Origin: Macrothele yani
Lineage: Eukaryota > Arthropoda > Arachnida > Araneae > Macrothelidae
Reading direction: 5' to 3'
DNA: 64,000 nucleotides
NCBI GenBank assembly: GCA_039090855.1
Contig: CM077025.1
Span: forward strand, 95,398,489-95,462,488
Position numbers and translations under genes: made by a program. This document shows positions 23,004-35,090 of this stretch, piece after piece. Every line of letters begins with the position of its first letter. Position 1 is the stretch's first letter. The notes under the pieces were generated by a model that saw nothing but the letters and a program-made list of their open reading frames with translations, ran no database searches and had not been told where the DNA came from.

Positions 23004-24699
23004 GTTTTTTTTTTTACTAATAGTACAAAATAGTAAAAATAAGCCCTTTCTTTGGCTTTAATACATTTGGTATTCATTCCAAATTTTCTTATGCTTTTTA
23101 CAAAGCACATTGTGTTTCCTTTTCAAACTTTCGATTGATATATGAATATTCATACTGTTTTGAGATAATTATTTAACTTGAATTGAAGATTCTCGGCTTA
23201 AATCTGGAATTCCTTACCATAGATGACTACGTTTTGAATCACATGACTCACTTCGGTTTTTATTCGAGAAATTTCGAATGCATCACTAACTGCATGCGTT
23301 TTCCAGAATCGCTTATCAGTTTACAGAGCCATAAACCAACGATTTGAATATGTTTTCAAATGCTATTACGGTCGAAGGACTTTAAATTCTGTTTAGTATA
23401 AAGAAAATGAGAACAGAGAATAAGATACAAAAGCTGCATGGTGAAATTAACGTTTGGTAAAGTTAAAACAATTTCACTGCTTCTATCGGTTAATTTTGTT
23501 TCCTTTCAAGCACTGTGAAGATGTTATTTTTGTTAGCCTTACATAAAAATGGATGCAACCCCTACTGCGATAATCTAATATCAGTTGTGTTGATTCGAAA
23601 CTAGTTGTACATCACAGAAGGCTGACGAAATGCATCGTTAGCTACATAATGCTGACATTGCAATGGAATTTCATCGACGATGACAGTACTAAGACAGAAA
23701 ACTGTTGCCACAAAAAGAAAGAACACAACAATGACAATAAAAAAATTGGTGTGGGCAGTGTGTGATGTGAATTTATTTAAATCTTAACGGCAACTAAAAG
23801 TACTACCACAGGGACGTAAAGTTTCTGCACTGCGTTAAGTTTCTATTGCAGACAGTATTTTAAGACTTGCTAAAAGTTGCAAAATTAATCCGGATCATAA
23901 ACTAGAACGGAAAATATTCGTACTGAACACAAATTGCCGTAAATGGAACACCACACCAAATAGTTGTATCAGTGTCTTCTTTCTCAACCGCAACTAATGA
24001 TTTAATTCCTCAAAACCGAACCACAAAATTAGTTCTTCCAAGACCTGGAAATGTTATTAACGATGATAATCCAATTACGGTGTGTTAACCATTTACATAA
24101 ATGTCGAAGGCTGGAAGTGTCACCCATTCAACATTTGGTGGTACTGGCTCCGCGGAAAGACCTCATTCGGATCAGTAGAGAAAGGAAACGTCTATGACAT
24201 TTTGGGAACTGAGCTCATAACTACTGAACAATAAGGTGGCAGCAAAAATGTTGTTTGTACACTAAACATTAGGGATGGGACATTCAAATCCTCGAATCCC
24301 TCAAATCTTGAAAAAGATTCGAGATTCAAAAACTCGAATCTTCCCGCTTTCTTCGTCATTCGAATCTTTCGAATGACATCACAGGGGGTCCACTGACAAC
24401 TCTAAGGCTATCATTGAATTTTTATAATAAATAAAAAAATAAAAAAAAATACGTAAGTGGGAAAAAGGTACAATTAAAAGTTTTGCGAAATAAATTTATA
24501 TTTTTAGTAATTACAGTGTACATATGTTGTACATATTACTGGAAGTATACAGTAAGTACAAAATGTAAATACAGATTGTTATAATTGAATTTTAATTTTT
24601 TTTTATTTTAAATAAATGGTGGATATTGTTTTAAAGTTTGCTTGTACTGAACATTGTACACATTAACAGCTATTTCAAAAGCATATTTCATGCAGTCCA
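23004..24699. other. No gene recognised
   Basis: AT-rich sequence with scattered short frames. No known domain, RNA gene or tandem repeat is seen. It may include decayed 3' flank of the hAT remnant to the right. Confidence 0.4.
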
Positions 24700-25091
24700 T
24701 TATATTAAGAGCAATCGTTAAATTCACTAGATGATTGTGCGAATCTGTCAATAATTTCTTCTGCATCCAGTTCATCTAACAATTGCTTTTCAATAGATAG
24801 CAACATGTATGATTCCAAGTTCTCCTCAGACAGTGAGTTTTTCTTAGCCTTGTCTTTATGATCTTTAGCTTTGAAAATGTCCTCTCACATTGGATTTGAG
24901 TAACTTTTTGTCTGCTGATGCCTTTATAAAGTTCATCATCATTATCATCATCATTGTCAACCATTATCAATCCTCTGCTGGACGAAGGTCTCCCCAAGTT
25001 TCCTCCACAACGGTCTGTCTTGTGCCAGTCTCATCCATGTCACTCCCGCATACTTTCGAATTTCATCCACCCATCTTCCATGTGGTCTTCT

Positions 25092-27149
25092 TCAGGGTCT
25101 TTTCCTGTCCCTTGGAATCCAATCTAAAATTTCGGCTGTCCATCGATGGTCTGTTCTTCTGGCAGTATGTCCAGCCCCTTGCCATTTCAGGGATTTAACT
25201 CTGATCATGATGTCCTCTACTCTTGTCATTTTTCGGATCCACGTGTTCCTCTTCTTATCTCTCCTATTTACACCAAGCATGCACCTCTCCATGCCTCTTT
25301 GAGTTGTCTGCAGCCTTTGTATGTCTCTTTTAGCTAAGGTCCACGTCTCTGCACCATACGTAAGCACTGGAAGGATGCATTGATCAAACACTTTTCTTTT
25401 AAGACATAATGGCATATTGCTCTTGAAAATTATGCTGTTTCTTCCAAAAACTCTCCAGGCAAGTTTTGTACGCCGATTAATTTCTTCACCAATGTGACCC
25501 TCACTTGATATCTGCTGTCCAAGATAAACGTACGTGTCTGTTATCTCCAGCTTTTCTCCATCAATCGATAAATCTTCATTTCTTGTAAAAGCATTGTACA
25601 TCACTTTTGTCTTCTGAAAGTTCATTTTTAATCCCACTTCTTTACTCTTGTCAGCAAGTTCCTGGATCATACTCTGCAGCTCTGATGGGCTAGTTGCAAA
25701 AATGACTATGTCATCAGCAAAACGAAGGTGGGTTAGATAATCTCCATTAATCTTTATCCCTTTGTTTTCCCAGTTCAGTGATTGAAAGACATTTTCCAAT
25801 GTGGCATTAAAGAGCTTCGGAGATATGGTGTCACCTTGTCTCACTCCTTTTCCAATTTTTATGTGTGTTGTATTTTCAAATAGCCGAATCTTTGCACTTG
25901 CATTTTCACAGATGTTATTAATAATATTAATGTATGCATCTTCAATACCGCAGGATTTCAGAGCCATTGTAACTGCTGATGGTTTCACCGAATCAAAGGC
26001 TTTTTCATAATCGATAAAAGCCATGCACAATGGAAGTTCATATTCCCTCGCTCTTTCAATTAGTTCTCTCAGTACGTGGATATGATCTATTGTGCTGTAG
26101 CCACTATTGAATCCAGCTTGTTCTCTCGGTTGAGCCATGTCCAGTGTCACCTTCAAGCGGTGTGAAAGAACTTTAGTGAAGATTTTATAAACCACTGATA
26201 GGAGGCTGATAGGTCTGTAGTTCCTGAGATCCTCAATGTCACCTTTTTTATGTAGCAAGATCATTGTAGCGTTGTTCCAATCCTCAGGAATTTTCCCTTC
26301 ATTAAGGCATCGAGTGAAAATTTGGGCGAGTACTGTTTCGATTTCTCCACTTGCTTCTTGTATGATGTCTACAGTAATTCCATCTTCTCCTGGAGCTTTT
26401 CCTCGCTTCATGTTCTTGATTGCATGTGCAACTTCTGCTGGAAGGACTGGAAGAACTCTGGTACTGGTACCTTTCATGATGTCTGGAGTACATGTATCAT
26501 CCCTTTCATATAATATGGAGTAGAAATCTTTCACTCTTGTCAAAATTTCGCCTCTATTTCTTGTTACAGAACCATCTTCTTTTCTCAGTGCCATAATCTG
26601 TTTTTTTCCCTTACTGAGATGTCCCTTTGCTATCTTTAGGCTTTGGTTGTTTTCAATTGCTTTCCTTACTAGTTCACAGTTGAATTTCCTTACGTCTTCA
26701 GTGATACTTTTTCGTACCGTCTTGCATAGCTCTATATATTCCACTTTGGAAGTCACATCTTCTTTAGTTGTCCTCATCACACTTCTTTTTTGCATCAACA
26801 TTTTGGTTTTTCCTGATAATTTGTTCACATGCAATTTGTTCTTAGACCCAGCTAATTTTGTTGCTGTTTCCATAAGAGCTTTGGTTACTTTTCTGTTAAC
26901 TTCAGAAATATCCACTTCTTCCGATGTTAGGCCTTCTAAAGCAGAGAATCTGTTCTTCAGTTCCAATTTGAAGGTATTATGGTGTATTTTAAGGTTGGTT
27001 ATGTCAATACATTTTGTTTGTCTTATGAGCTTGCTACGTTCGAGTTTAGTGTTGAGGTGCATCTTACATCTCACCAATCTATGGTCACTGCCTGTGTTGA
27101 ACTTGTTTAGCACACTGCAGTCTTCTATGACGAATTTTTTGTTACACAT
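25092..27149 (-). pseudogene. RTE reverse transcriptase
   Basis: The frame holds the end of the endonuclease (TGSDHRLVRCKM with the catalytic His), then the reverse transcriptase: NYRPISLLSVVYKIFTKVLS, GFNSGYSTIDHIHVL, the catalytic-Asp motif MAFIDYEKAFDSV, GVRQGDTISPKLFN and LRFADDIVIFA with the catalytic FADD. The thumb and C-terminal region follow (RDIQRLQTTQRGMERCMLGV, HRWTAEILDWIPRD). The frame stops early after DRKRP. Past the stop, in the same frame, about 48 codons including GRWVDEIRKYAGVTW lead to the natural end. The protein copies LINE RNA at the nicked target. It is fused to the endonuclease in intact relatives, and a frameshift near 27215 separates them here. Confidence 0.95.
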
Positions 27150-27162
27150 AATAAAATCAATT

Positions 27163-27936
27163 TCACTTGTCGTCCCATTTGGATGTCTCCATGTCCATTT
27201 CCTGTGTGGCTTTTTCTTGAAAAAAAGAGTTCAAGATGAAAAACCCTTCTGCCTCTGCAAACTCAACAAGAGTATTTCCACGCTGGTTTCTGTTGCCGTG
27301 ACCGAATTTACCTACTGAAGTTTCATTCTGTTGCCGTTGCCCTATTTTTGCATTGAAATCTCCCATAATTATCTTCAAGTGCTGCTTACCTTTATTATTT
27401 AGATGACGAATTTCCTCATAAAATTCTTCAATTTCTTCTTCAGCATGACTTGTGGTGGGTGCATACGTTTGAATGATCTGAGCCTGGTATCTTCTCGAGA
27501 GTTGGATAACGAGTCGTGCAGCTCTGTCAGAGGAACTTTCAACTTCTACAACTTTATCCTTCAGTTTCTTGTTTATTATAAATCCAACACCACTAGTTCT
27601 GCCAGTATCTGCCCCACGATAGTAGAAGAGATGTCCACTTTTCAGTTCAATGAGATCGTCTCCTTTTCTCCTTACCTCACTTAGCCCGACGATGTCCCAC
27701 TTGATCCTTTGTAGTTCCTCTTCCAATTCAAGAAGCCTTGAATCAGAAGATAGGGAGCGTCCGTTATACGTTGCCAAGGTCAGCATCAGATGGCAGCCTA
27801 TTCCGGTCCTCCGGGGATTCTTAGCACCCTCTGCCTTCATGTCGCACTGGCCGCTGCCTTGGCCAGGTACATTCCAGCTGCCGGAGACTGAGGGCCAAGA
27901 TTTAAGTTGTGGAGTCATTTTGGAGGGTTTGGCCAT
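27163..27936 (-). pseudogene. RTE apurinic-type endonuclease
   Basis: This is the N-terminal part of the RTE protein. LATYNGRSL gives the catalytic Asn region, IVGLSEVRRKG the catalytic Glu, IQTYAPTTS the conserved Tyr region, and IIMGDFNAKIG the Asp/Asn motif. The final SDHR motif lies in the next frame (25092-27149). The frame goes wrong after ILNSFFQEKA because of a one-base shift in an A-rich stretch, so it ends in MDMETSKWDDK instead of continuing. The same nuclease family is often labelled craniofacial development protein 2-like in animal annotations, which is a misnomer. Confidence 0.93.
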
Positions 27937-28210
27937 AACTCACCACGCTGGCCAAGCGGGTTGGTGAGTGTGGGATAGCATTTCCTCTAATCCCGATGGT
28001 ATAGTTATACCGCTATTGGCGGTCGTCAGAGCCCCCTTTAGTGGGAACAGGATGTACCACGAGAAGGCGGGATTGACATTTGTCAAGGAGAGGCTGTGAT
28101 GTTACGCATCACCTGACCTTATATAAAGTTCATAAAGGTTATTATATGCCTTGTCATGAAGTCTGTTGGATGCCCGAAATGTTAGTACAAACAATAAGCA
28201 AATGCTACAA

Positions 28211-28619
28211 AGTTTACACTTGTTGCAACTGGAATCCATATTTTCGCCATCATTAACAAATAGCTAGGAATACATCAAAGTTCGAAGCAAAAGAAAACAA
28301 TCCCAATATTACTTAATCTTTGTTGAGTTTGTGGAGACAGCTAATTAGTACCTTCCAATGCTTCAGTCTTCAAGGCCCTTCTCTGCAATAGTCTTAAACT
28401 TTGCTGAGTCCAAGCAAGATAAATCTTTATACAACTTTTTGTGTTGTGCAAAGCGTGAATCTAGTTAGTTGCATACAGTAATACATGTAATATTGGAACT
28501 TCCATTATATTTTCAAGCTACTGAAAGGTCATTAGCATTTTGTGTGTTTTGAATATAACAATTTTGATTTTTAGTAATCTGTAGTATACGTGGCTGGCGT
28601 AATACTTTAGGGTCGAACT
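28211..28619. other. No gene recognised
   Basis: AT-rich stretch between the hAT remnant and the next LINE. The hAT homology may continue, but I cannot follow it. Confidence 0.4.
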
Positions 28620-28633
28620 TACATTTTCTTTCG

Positions 28634-29284
28634 GTGCAGGAAACTCACCATAAAGACTTGGTGAAAATTTTTGCCTTTCGTGTAAATAAGGGGCGAAGGT
28701 TCAAGTACTCGCTCGGGTCTGATGGTTTCACGGGAGTGGCTATCATCTATAAGCCGCAACACGAAAATAGCTTCACTCATTTTCAGGCAGATAGGGACGG
28801 TAGAGTGGTTACTATCTGGGTGATTAGTGGAGTGATGTCAATTAAGATTGTCTGTGTGTGTATGTTCCGTCTTATGGTCCTCTACGGAGCAACTTCTACT
28901 CCTTACTTTCTCAGAGGGAGCTAAGATTTTCTAGTGGTCGGTGGGGATTTTAACTCAGTGGTCGATAACAATATTAACAGGCAGGGCACTCATGACCACA
29001 TGCAACCTTACAGCAAGGTCCTTACGGACTTGATCAGGAATCCGCAGTTGAAGGAGGTATGACGCTCCCTTTATCCACAGGTGCCGGGTTATACCTGGCG
29101 TAGGAATAACCAAGCTTCTAGGATTGACATATTACTTATCTCGAAGCTTGAATGGGTAATTGGGGCTGAGGTTTTCGAACCAAATGCGCATTCGCTGCAT
29201 ATTTCGGATTATGATGATGTCGTGATGGACGTCTGTGTACCAGCACCGGGGGTGCCTAAACACTTCCATGTTGGAGGATATTGA
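28634..29284 (+). pseudogene. LINE endonuclease fragment
   Basis: Pieces of an apurinic-type endonuclease in more than one frame: QETHHKD (catalytic Glu), GFTGVAIIYKPQ, VVGGDFNSVVDNNINRQG (near 28935) and PGYTWRRNNQASRIDILLIS. The final motif, normally SDH, reads SDYDDVVMDV, so the catalytic His appears to be replaced by Tyr. Stops and shifts separate the pieces. The N-terminal strand with the first Asn is missing. Confidence 0.85.
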
Positions 29285-31000
29285 ACCGCTGTCGCAAATT
29301 CAATTCATCTTGGTGGAAGGTGCAGAGGCGGTTACCGATGACGAGATCGACGGTTGGGAACGGGCTAAGAAAGAGGTTCAGAGGGTTTTGAGTATTCGGG
29401 AAAAGAAGTTAGCGAAGGAGAAGAGAACAACTCAGATCTTTCTCATTAATCTTCTTAACGCTTCTGTTCAAAGTAACGAGAATGAGTGTAACCTCAACAT
29501 CATTGCTGAAATCAGGCAGGAGATTGCCTGTTTTTACAAGACAGTTGGTTCGAAAGTTAAGCTTCAGGCGGTGGTCAGGAACATTAAGAAAGAGCGGGAT
29601 GTAAATTACATCTACCGTAAGCTCGAAGTTGAAAGAAAGAAAGAGAAATTAGAAGTTCTGGACATCTATGGCTGTGAAGTTTGGGATAGTAGAAAGGTTA
29701 TGCAGAATTGTGCAAAGTTCTTCGGCGACCTTTTTCCTGACCACGATGGACAACTGGCTTGAGGGAACTCCCCGGATCTCGTATGAAGACATGGAGCTCC
29801 TCGAAAGGGATTTCACGGTTACGGAAGTAAGGTCGGCGATCCAGGACCTTAAACCCGGTAAGTCTCCTGGGTGCGATGGGTTTCCTGATGAATTCTACAG
29901 GAAGTTTGTTAACATTTTAGTTCCCTGGCTTTGCATGGTGTTTAATGAGATTGTTAGGGCTGGTCTAATGCCGGAATCCATGCGGATGAGCATGATTATC
30001 CTTTTGTACAAAACCCCCGCCGGAACCCCTTCTATAATAGACCGTTAGGTGGTTGAAGACAGGTGCCTCTCTCGACTGTTGACTACAAGATCCTGGCCGG
30101 AATCATCAATAGTAGGCTCTGTTTGGTTGCTAAAAACCTCATCGGTGTCAATCAGACGTGTGGTATCAAGGCGCGTCGTATGTTTTGGAACGTGCGTTGC
30201 ATCAGTGCTACCTGGGTGAGAAGGGTATTAAAATGGACCTTTTTTCCGCCGATAAGAGTAAAGCCTTTGATAGGGTTTCTCACAAGTTGCTGTAGGCCCA
30301 CGGATTCGGGGATTTATTTCGAAGTGCGGTGGAGACCCTCTGCAGAGGTCTCTCCGAGAGGGTCATCATAGCTAGGCCTCTCTCTCCCTCTTTGAGGTTC
30401 AAAGGGATGTGAGACAGGGATGTCCGCTCTCTCCCTTGCTCTTTGTTTTGGTGTTAGAAACCCTGCTTAGGAAAGTCATTGGTGCTAACAGCGTTAGGGG
30501 TTTCTTGTTCCAGGGATTGTTGCTTCGTTGAAGTATCTTGCTTACGCCGATGATGTCACCTTCTTCGTGGATGCGGAAGGCAGCTTGAGGGGTTTATGGG
30601 GAACTTTTGCGGGGTACTGCAGAGCAACCGGTGCCCGTCTCAACGAGAATAATTCCAACATTATGCTTTAGGTTTGATGGGAGCGGCTGGCGGTCGCGGG
30701 TTTGGCCATCACCAAGGGACCTGTTGGGATACTGGATATCCAATTTTATAAAGACGGGGTCCACAGATATACCTGGGAGAATATTCTTGCGAACATGAAG
30801 AAAGAGCAAGAGCGTTGGCAAGAGGTTCACATCTCATGGGTCAACCGCGCCAAGTTGATGAATACCCTCCTGGTTTCTAAGTGTGCCTTTGCCGGAGAAT
30901 TGAGGTCTCCACTCCCAGTTATTATGAGGCTTTTGGAAAGGGCCGTCTTTGACTTCGTTTGAGCCGGCAAGAAGACCGAGGAAGTGGCTCGCGCTGTCCT
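29285..31000 (+). pseudogene. LINE reverse transcriptase, broken
   Basis: The reverse transcriptase is spread over several frames. SAIQDLKPGKSPGCDGFPDEF precedes the fingers, and PLSTVDYKILAGIINSRL gives the next block. Motif A is LFSADKSKAFDRVSHKLL near 30240-30290, in another frame and followed by a stop. Motif C, LAYADDVTFFVD, lies at about 30540-30570 in a further frame. The thumb continues to 30962 (RAKLMNTLLVSKCAFAGEL, ending FDFV before a TGA where Trp is expected). At least five frame changes or stops are present. Confidence 0.85.
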
Positions 31001-31982
31001 GTGCTTTCCTAAGGAGGAAGAGTACTTGGATTTCAAGCACCTTCCTACTTGGTTCAGTGCACTTCAGTTTTCAAGGGTGAGGGAGGCTCTTGCCGCCGAC
31101 CACACATGTAGGAACTTAGTTTCCTACTTCACTGGTTAGGATGTGAAGAAGTATCTGCCGGGCCACAAATCTGTGGGTCCCCATAGAGAGTCAATTCACA
31201 AGAAGTATCTCTTGGGTGGTTGCTTGCGGGACTTCGCAGAGGTAAGCCACAACGGGAAGGGGACGAGACAGTCGTATTTTGATCTTCTCTCTATGCCTAG
31301 GGAACAAGTCATCAATAATTTTAACGTCCATAGGAAATTCTCTGTGAGAGTAGCTTGCATGAGAATTCACTCAACGGGGGTGAACTGCAAGAAGAGGTAC
31401 TTTAGGTGGCGGCTGGCCCACAACGTCCTTCCGACGAGGAGTCATCAGATTCGGAGGGGAGGCATCTCCTCCGATAGGTGTCTTTCGTGTGCGGGCACTA
31501 AGGACAGGTTCCAGCTCTTTTGAACGTGCCCCATGGCGTGCCAGGTCTGGTAAGGAATATGGACTTGGGCTTGGAACAAGAGACTTGACGCCCTCCAATT
31601 TCGCCCGGCTAACGTGTTTTATCTGCATCCTGCCCCGGCGGTGGGTAGGGATGTCTGGAGTATGATTATCACCGAGTTCTGTTATAAAATGTCGAGAGAG
31701 ATGAAGAGGGTTCTGCTTTCCCGGCCTGCTAACTCAGGCTTCTCTCCAAGAACTGACATCCTTCAAGTAAAGTGTGAGCTGCGGGACAGGGCAAGAGTGG
31801 ACTCGCGCACTTTGACAAACCGGGCCTTTAGGTATCGTCGAGAGCCTTGGCTTCGGATTATTACCGGGAACAAGGGCAACTACACCTTTCACTGGGGTAA
31901 CTTACTCCCTACGTTTCGGCCCTTGAAGCCTGAGGGGTCTCTCCGTGGGTGTTGGGCTTTTTCTAGTGTTATGTTTTTGTGA
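31001..31982 (+). pseudogene. LINE C-terminal region with zinc-binding motif
   Basis: After the reverse transcriptase, 31143-31523 encodes RKFSVRVACMRIHSTGVNCK and then RWRLAHNVLPTRSHQIRRGG with SSDRCLSCAGTKD. This is the Cys-rich region (zf-RVT type) found at the end of many L1/Tx1-like proteins. A stop replaces the next residue where FxxC is expected. The frame 31614-31982 continues the C-terminus (DVWSMIITEF, RFGNLLPTFRPLKP-like wording) to a stop at 31982. Confidence 0.7.
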
Positions 31983-32560
31983 CTTGTGTTTATTCTTTTG
32001 ATGGATGGTGAGGAGGTTAGCCTCCAACTCTCTCATTGGTAGTTTATTTTGTCTTGTGTCCGTTCGAGAGACGGCAGGAGGCTGTGCGAGTCGGAGTGGT
32101 GTGAGTTTTTGGGTTCAGTCTCTCCTTTTCCTTTCTCTCATTTGGTGTGGTTTGAATGGAGGGTGACTGTAGGGAGAGTGTTGTGTATTTGATGCTTGTG
32201 GTGGGCCGGTTCTGTGCGGATGTGAGCCGGTGAGGCGCCATTCGTGTGTCGTGTGAGTGCCTTGGTGTACCCGTTGACCCCACGTCCTTCCTGCTAGTCT
32301 CGCGTCCGGGCCGATGTCACTTGGTCACCTCTGAAGGGGACTTTGTCCGCCTACTTGAAAGTACCGGGTGTACCTTCGTGTCACACCCGCTGTTCTAGGT
32401 GACCTCGCCGCCAATTTGTGTGCGAGTTAGAGTTCTTCGACGGAACTGAATGACTCGGGGGTTTGATTGGTGTTGTCTGTTGGGCCGTGGTGAGAGTTTC
32501 GGGGAATGTGTGTAAAACATCAGTGAATCAAGTCCAGGTGTATATTTGCGGCTTGGTAAA

Positions 32561-34002
32561 CAGTGAAGATGCTGCGTGGCGATAAAAGTTCGTGTGTGGG
32601 AGAGGGGGACGTCGTGCGAGAGCACACTATGGCTTCCCCTCTCCCACCCCCATACTTTTGGGGTCTTATACGAAGACAACTGATAGGAGGAATATTTTCA
32701 ACTTGTGAGATATTTCTAGCGTTCTTGTCCGCTCCTTGCTTTTCGTATCCACTACCTAATGGTGATCGAGAAGTGTGTTTTGTAGGACCAAACTGGGTTA
32801 GAGGAGGCCCAACAATTATTACGAATAATAGTGAGTTTATTGCTGTGATTGAAACAGAGGAATTGTCCGAAGTGATTCTGAAATTCGTCTCAGTGCAACG
32901 TCTTTCACATTCGCTAGAAGATACAACAATGTTTTGCACATATTGTCTAATGTTTAAGGAGGCCCACTTCATCAGGGGACCACTTGCCATCGGGCAAGCT
33001 GACACCCTGGACAGTCCGCCAATGATTGTGACACCTTAAATATCACAGTAGAACTAATAGGCAATGCAATCGTTAATACCTCAGTGGTCGAAACTCAAGT
33101 TTCCCAGAAACAACTGGCCTTATATTCTCAGCGTGGGTTCTAAAGCCCTGCTACGTTTGTATCACGCATTCTTTTCGTCACACTTGCACAACCACAGAAA
33201 AATATGTAACGTAAATTGCTAACAACAGTCTGATGAATTCTTTTGGAAGATGTGAGGAATTTATTATCCTTCGTTGCCTTCAACTGCAAAGGTTTTATGT
33301 TCCGAGTTCTTTAATTCAGCCCAGGCGGTGTCTTTTTCTATAAAACTTACTTCCAAGCTCTTGGTTGTCGCCAGTTTATTTCGTGTTTTACTGCCTTACC
33401 TCTTTTCCTTGAAAGCTGGTATGCAGTCTCACAAAAAAGAGACTCCACAGACTTCTTTATCTCTTTCTCTTCAGGAGATACATCCGGTATAAGTCGAGAC
33501 GAGAGAGCAACAAATCACAGAAGCAGCAACTTCAACTTCATACTTTTATTTTTAGCTCCTTCTCGTCTTCTTCGCTAATGGTATCATATGTTTTAAGAGC
33601 TCAGCGAATCCTCCAGATAACATTAATTACATCCTTCCACATCTATGGGCTGTACATTTATGGGCGACAATCGAAACTTGGTCTGTTGTCAGATATTTTC
33701 CGCTTCTCTAAGGAAGAGCACCTAATTCACCACGAAGCAGCAACGCCAAAAATACATTTTAAATAAAATTTGCTACTGCATATTAAAACGTGCTAGGATG
33801 AAATATTACACTGATATATAAAAGTTAATCACATTGGATCAATTCAGCTGTATTGGAAAAATTACAGACGAAATTGGCCAATAAAAATGCTGGTAAATCC
33901 GAGCACATGCTAATCTGGGAGTGATGACGCAGTGGCATGTGATCACACATGGCTTGTATAAAAGAAAAGAACTACAAAAAAAGCTATAATGAAATACGCC
34001 GG
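32561..34002. other. Unrecognised stretch with a plus-strand frame of 158 codons
   Basis: Frame 32563-33039 on the plus strand (starting MKMLRGDKSS) and an overlapping minus-strand frame (32520-33005) have no domain I know. Neither has repeats or a clear signal peptide. The plus frame may start in the 3' untranslated part of the LINE. The rest, 33050-34000, has only short frames. Confidence 0.35.
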
Positions 34003-34137
34003 TTAACCATTACATTATGACCACACCCAGCACAGAGAAATGAGCGCGCCTGGAAACCGAACGATGGAGCAGGTGAAGTTCACAGAGAACCATGACGCTC
34101 ATACATACAACACGAGAACCGGCTTTCGGTTACTAGA

Positions 34138-35090
34138 ATGTTTGGAGTCAGAATGGGAAAAGCTGACGATTTAACGGAGTTTGATAAAGGACAAATTGGG
34201 ATAGCACTGCTCCTTGGAACTACGATCGCAGAAACGCTGCGGCTTGGGTGTTGTTCAGGTGCCGCTGTAGTGAGTACGTATCAAAGGTGGTGTACAGATG
34301 GCCAAACGACGAACTGTCTTCCAGCCGTGTATCGTCCACAAATCATTCATGCCAGAGAAGAGCTGAGACTGTCGCGCATTGTTCACAGGGACCGCAGGGC
34401 CACAGTGCGACAAATCATCCGCAGCGACAAGAGTAATGATCAGGGAAATGTGTCACAACACACAGTTCATCGCTGCCTTCTGCGCATGGGCCTGTGTAGC
34501 CGAAGACCCAGCCGGGTCTCCGTGCTCACTGCACGTCATCGTTAACAGCGAATAAATGTGCCTAAGATCATCCAGATTGGACAGTCGATGACAGGAAGAA
34601 AGTGGCCTTGTCTGACGAATCAAGATTCCTAGTGCTTCACGTAGACGGCCGAGCGCAGATACGCTTATCATCAACGGAGGCTATGGCGCCAAGATGCACT
34701 GTTTGGCGGATACAGGCCGGCGGCGGCTGTGTTATGCTATATGTGGTGTTGTTTTATTGGGACCCTTTAGGCCCCATTACTCCAATAGCACAATCCCTGA
34801 CATCTGTCAGGTATCTGAACATCGTTGTGGACCAAATTCATCCATTCATGGCAACTGTGTTCCCCGTTGGTGATGGCCATTATGAACAGGATAATGCAAC
34901 ATGCCACACTACCAGAATGGCTAACGAGTGCTTTGAGGTACAGGCTGGTGACTTTCTGTGAATGCCCTGGCCTCCAAATCCACTTGACATGAATCCAATC
35001 GAACATTTGTGGTTCAACTTGGAAAAGCGGGTTCGCGCTAAATCACCACCAGCCCGAAACGTACGGGAACTGGAGGAGTTCAACAATTTA
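34138..35090 (+). pseudogene. Tc1-like transposase, N-terminal and catalytic part
   Basis: 34138-34545 encodes the paired HTH part (DLTEFDKGQIGIALLLGT, then YQRWCTDG, RRATVRQIIRSD and HRCLLRMGLCSRRPSRV). It stops in ARHR, and the catalytic domain continues in another frame from 34590: ALSDESRFLVLHVDGR (first Asp), QAGGGCVMLYVVL, then HYEQDNATCHTTRMAN (second Asp). After a stop it continues PNPLDMNPIEHLWFNLEKRV (catalytic Glu, the DD34E pattern). All three acidic residues are present, but one frameshift and one TGA break the protein. C-terminal residues lie at 37447-37500 beyond the LINE insertion. Confidence 0.9.

Larger units (their letters stand above)
24937..28121 (-). mobile_element. RTE-type LINE, nearly complete
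   Basis: The element is bounded by TATAAAGTTCAT at 24925-24936 and 28122-28133. On the minus strand a 5' untranslated part (28121 to about 27940) precedes an apurinic-type endonuclease (27936-27163) and a reverse transcriptase (27149-25092). The C-terminal part and a 3' end made of ATGATGATAATGATGATGA repeats follow. A microsatellite-like 3' tail instead of poly(A) is typical of RTE elements. The lesions are one frameshift between the two domains near 27215 and one stop near 25090, so it is young but inactive. Confidence 0.95.
24700..28210 (-). pseudogene. hAT-family transposase C-terminal remnant, split by an RTE
   Basis: The minus strand encodes the C-terminal dimerisation region of a hAT-type transposase or domesticated relative: VTQIQCERTFSKLKIIKTRL, then after a frameshift SEENLESYMLLSIEK and DELDAEEIIDRFAQSS, ending near 24700. 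The upstream part, RLHDKAYNNLYELY, lies beyond the RTE at about 28134-28165. The RTE (24937-28121) sits inside this exon-like sequence and the 12-bp duplication TATAAAGTTCAT brackets it. Removing the RTE restores the continuity of NNLYEL with YKGISRQK. No intact zinc finger or catalytic core is seen nearby. Confidence 0.75.
28620..32560 (+). mobile_element. L1/Tx1-type LINE, 5' truncated and decayed
   Basis: The element begins inside the endonuclease (LQETHHKD, near 28634) and extends through the reverse transcriptase to a C-terminal zinc-binding region ending near 31980. About 550 bp of G-rich 3' untranslated sequence follow. The clade call rests on the reverse transcriptase wording (SKAFDRVSHKLL, YADDVTFF) and the late CLSCAGT region. 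The 3' boundary is uncertain, and no target duplication was found. There is no ORF1 on this copy because of the truncation. Confidence 0.8.

Noticed and set aside
26647..27318. 223-codon plus-strand hydrophobic frame
   Set aside because: It is the antisense shadow of the RTE reverse transcriptase; the minus-strand frame has all motifs.
32563..33039. Host gene of 158 codons
   Set aside because: No known domain, an equally long antisense frame overlaps it, and its start may be in LINE 3' sequence; left as unrecognised.
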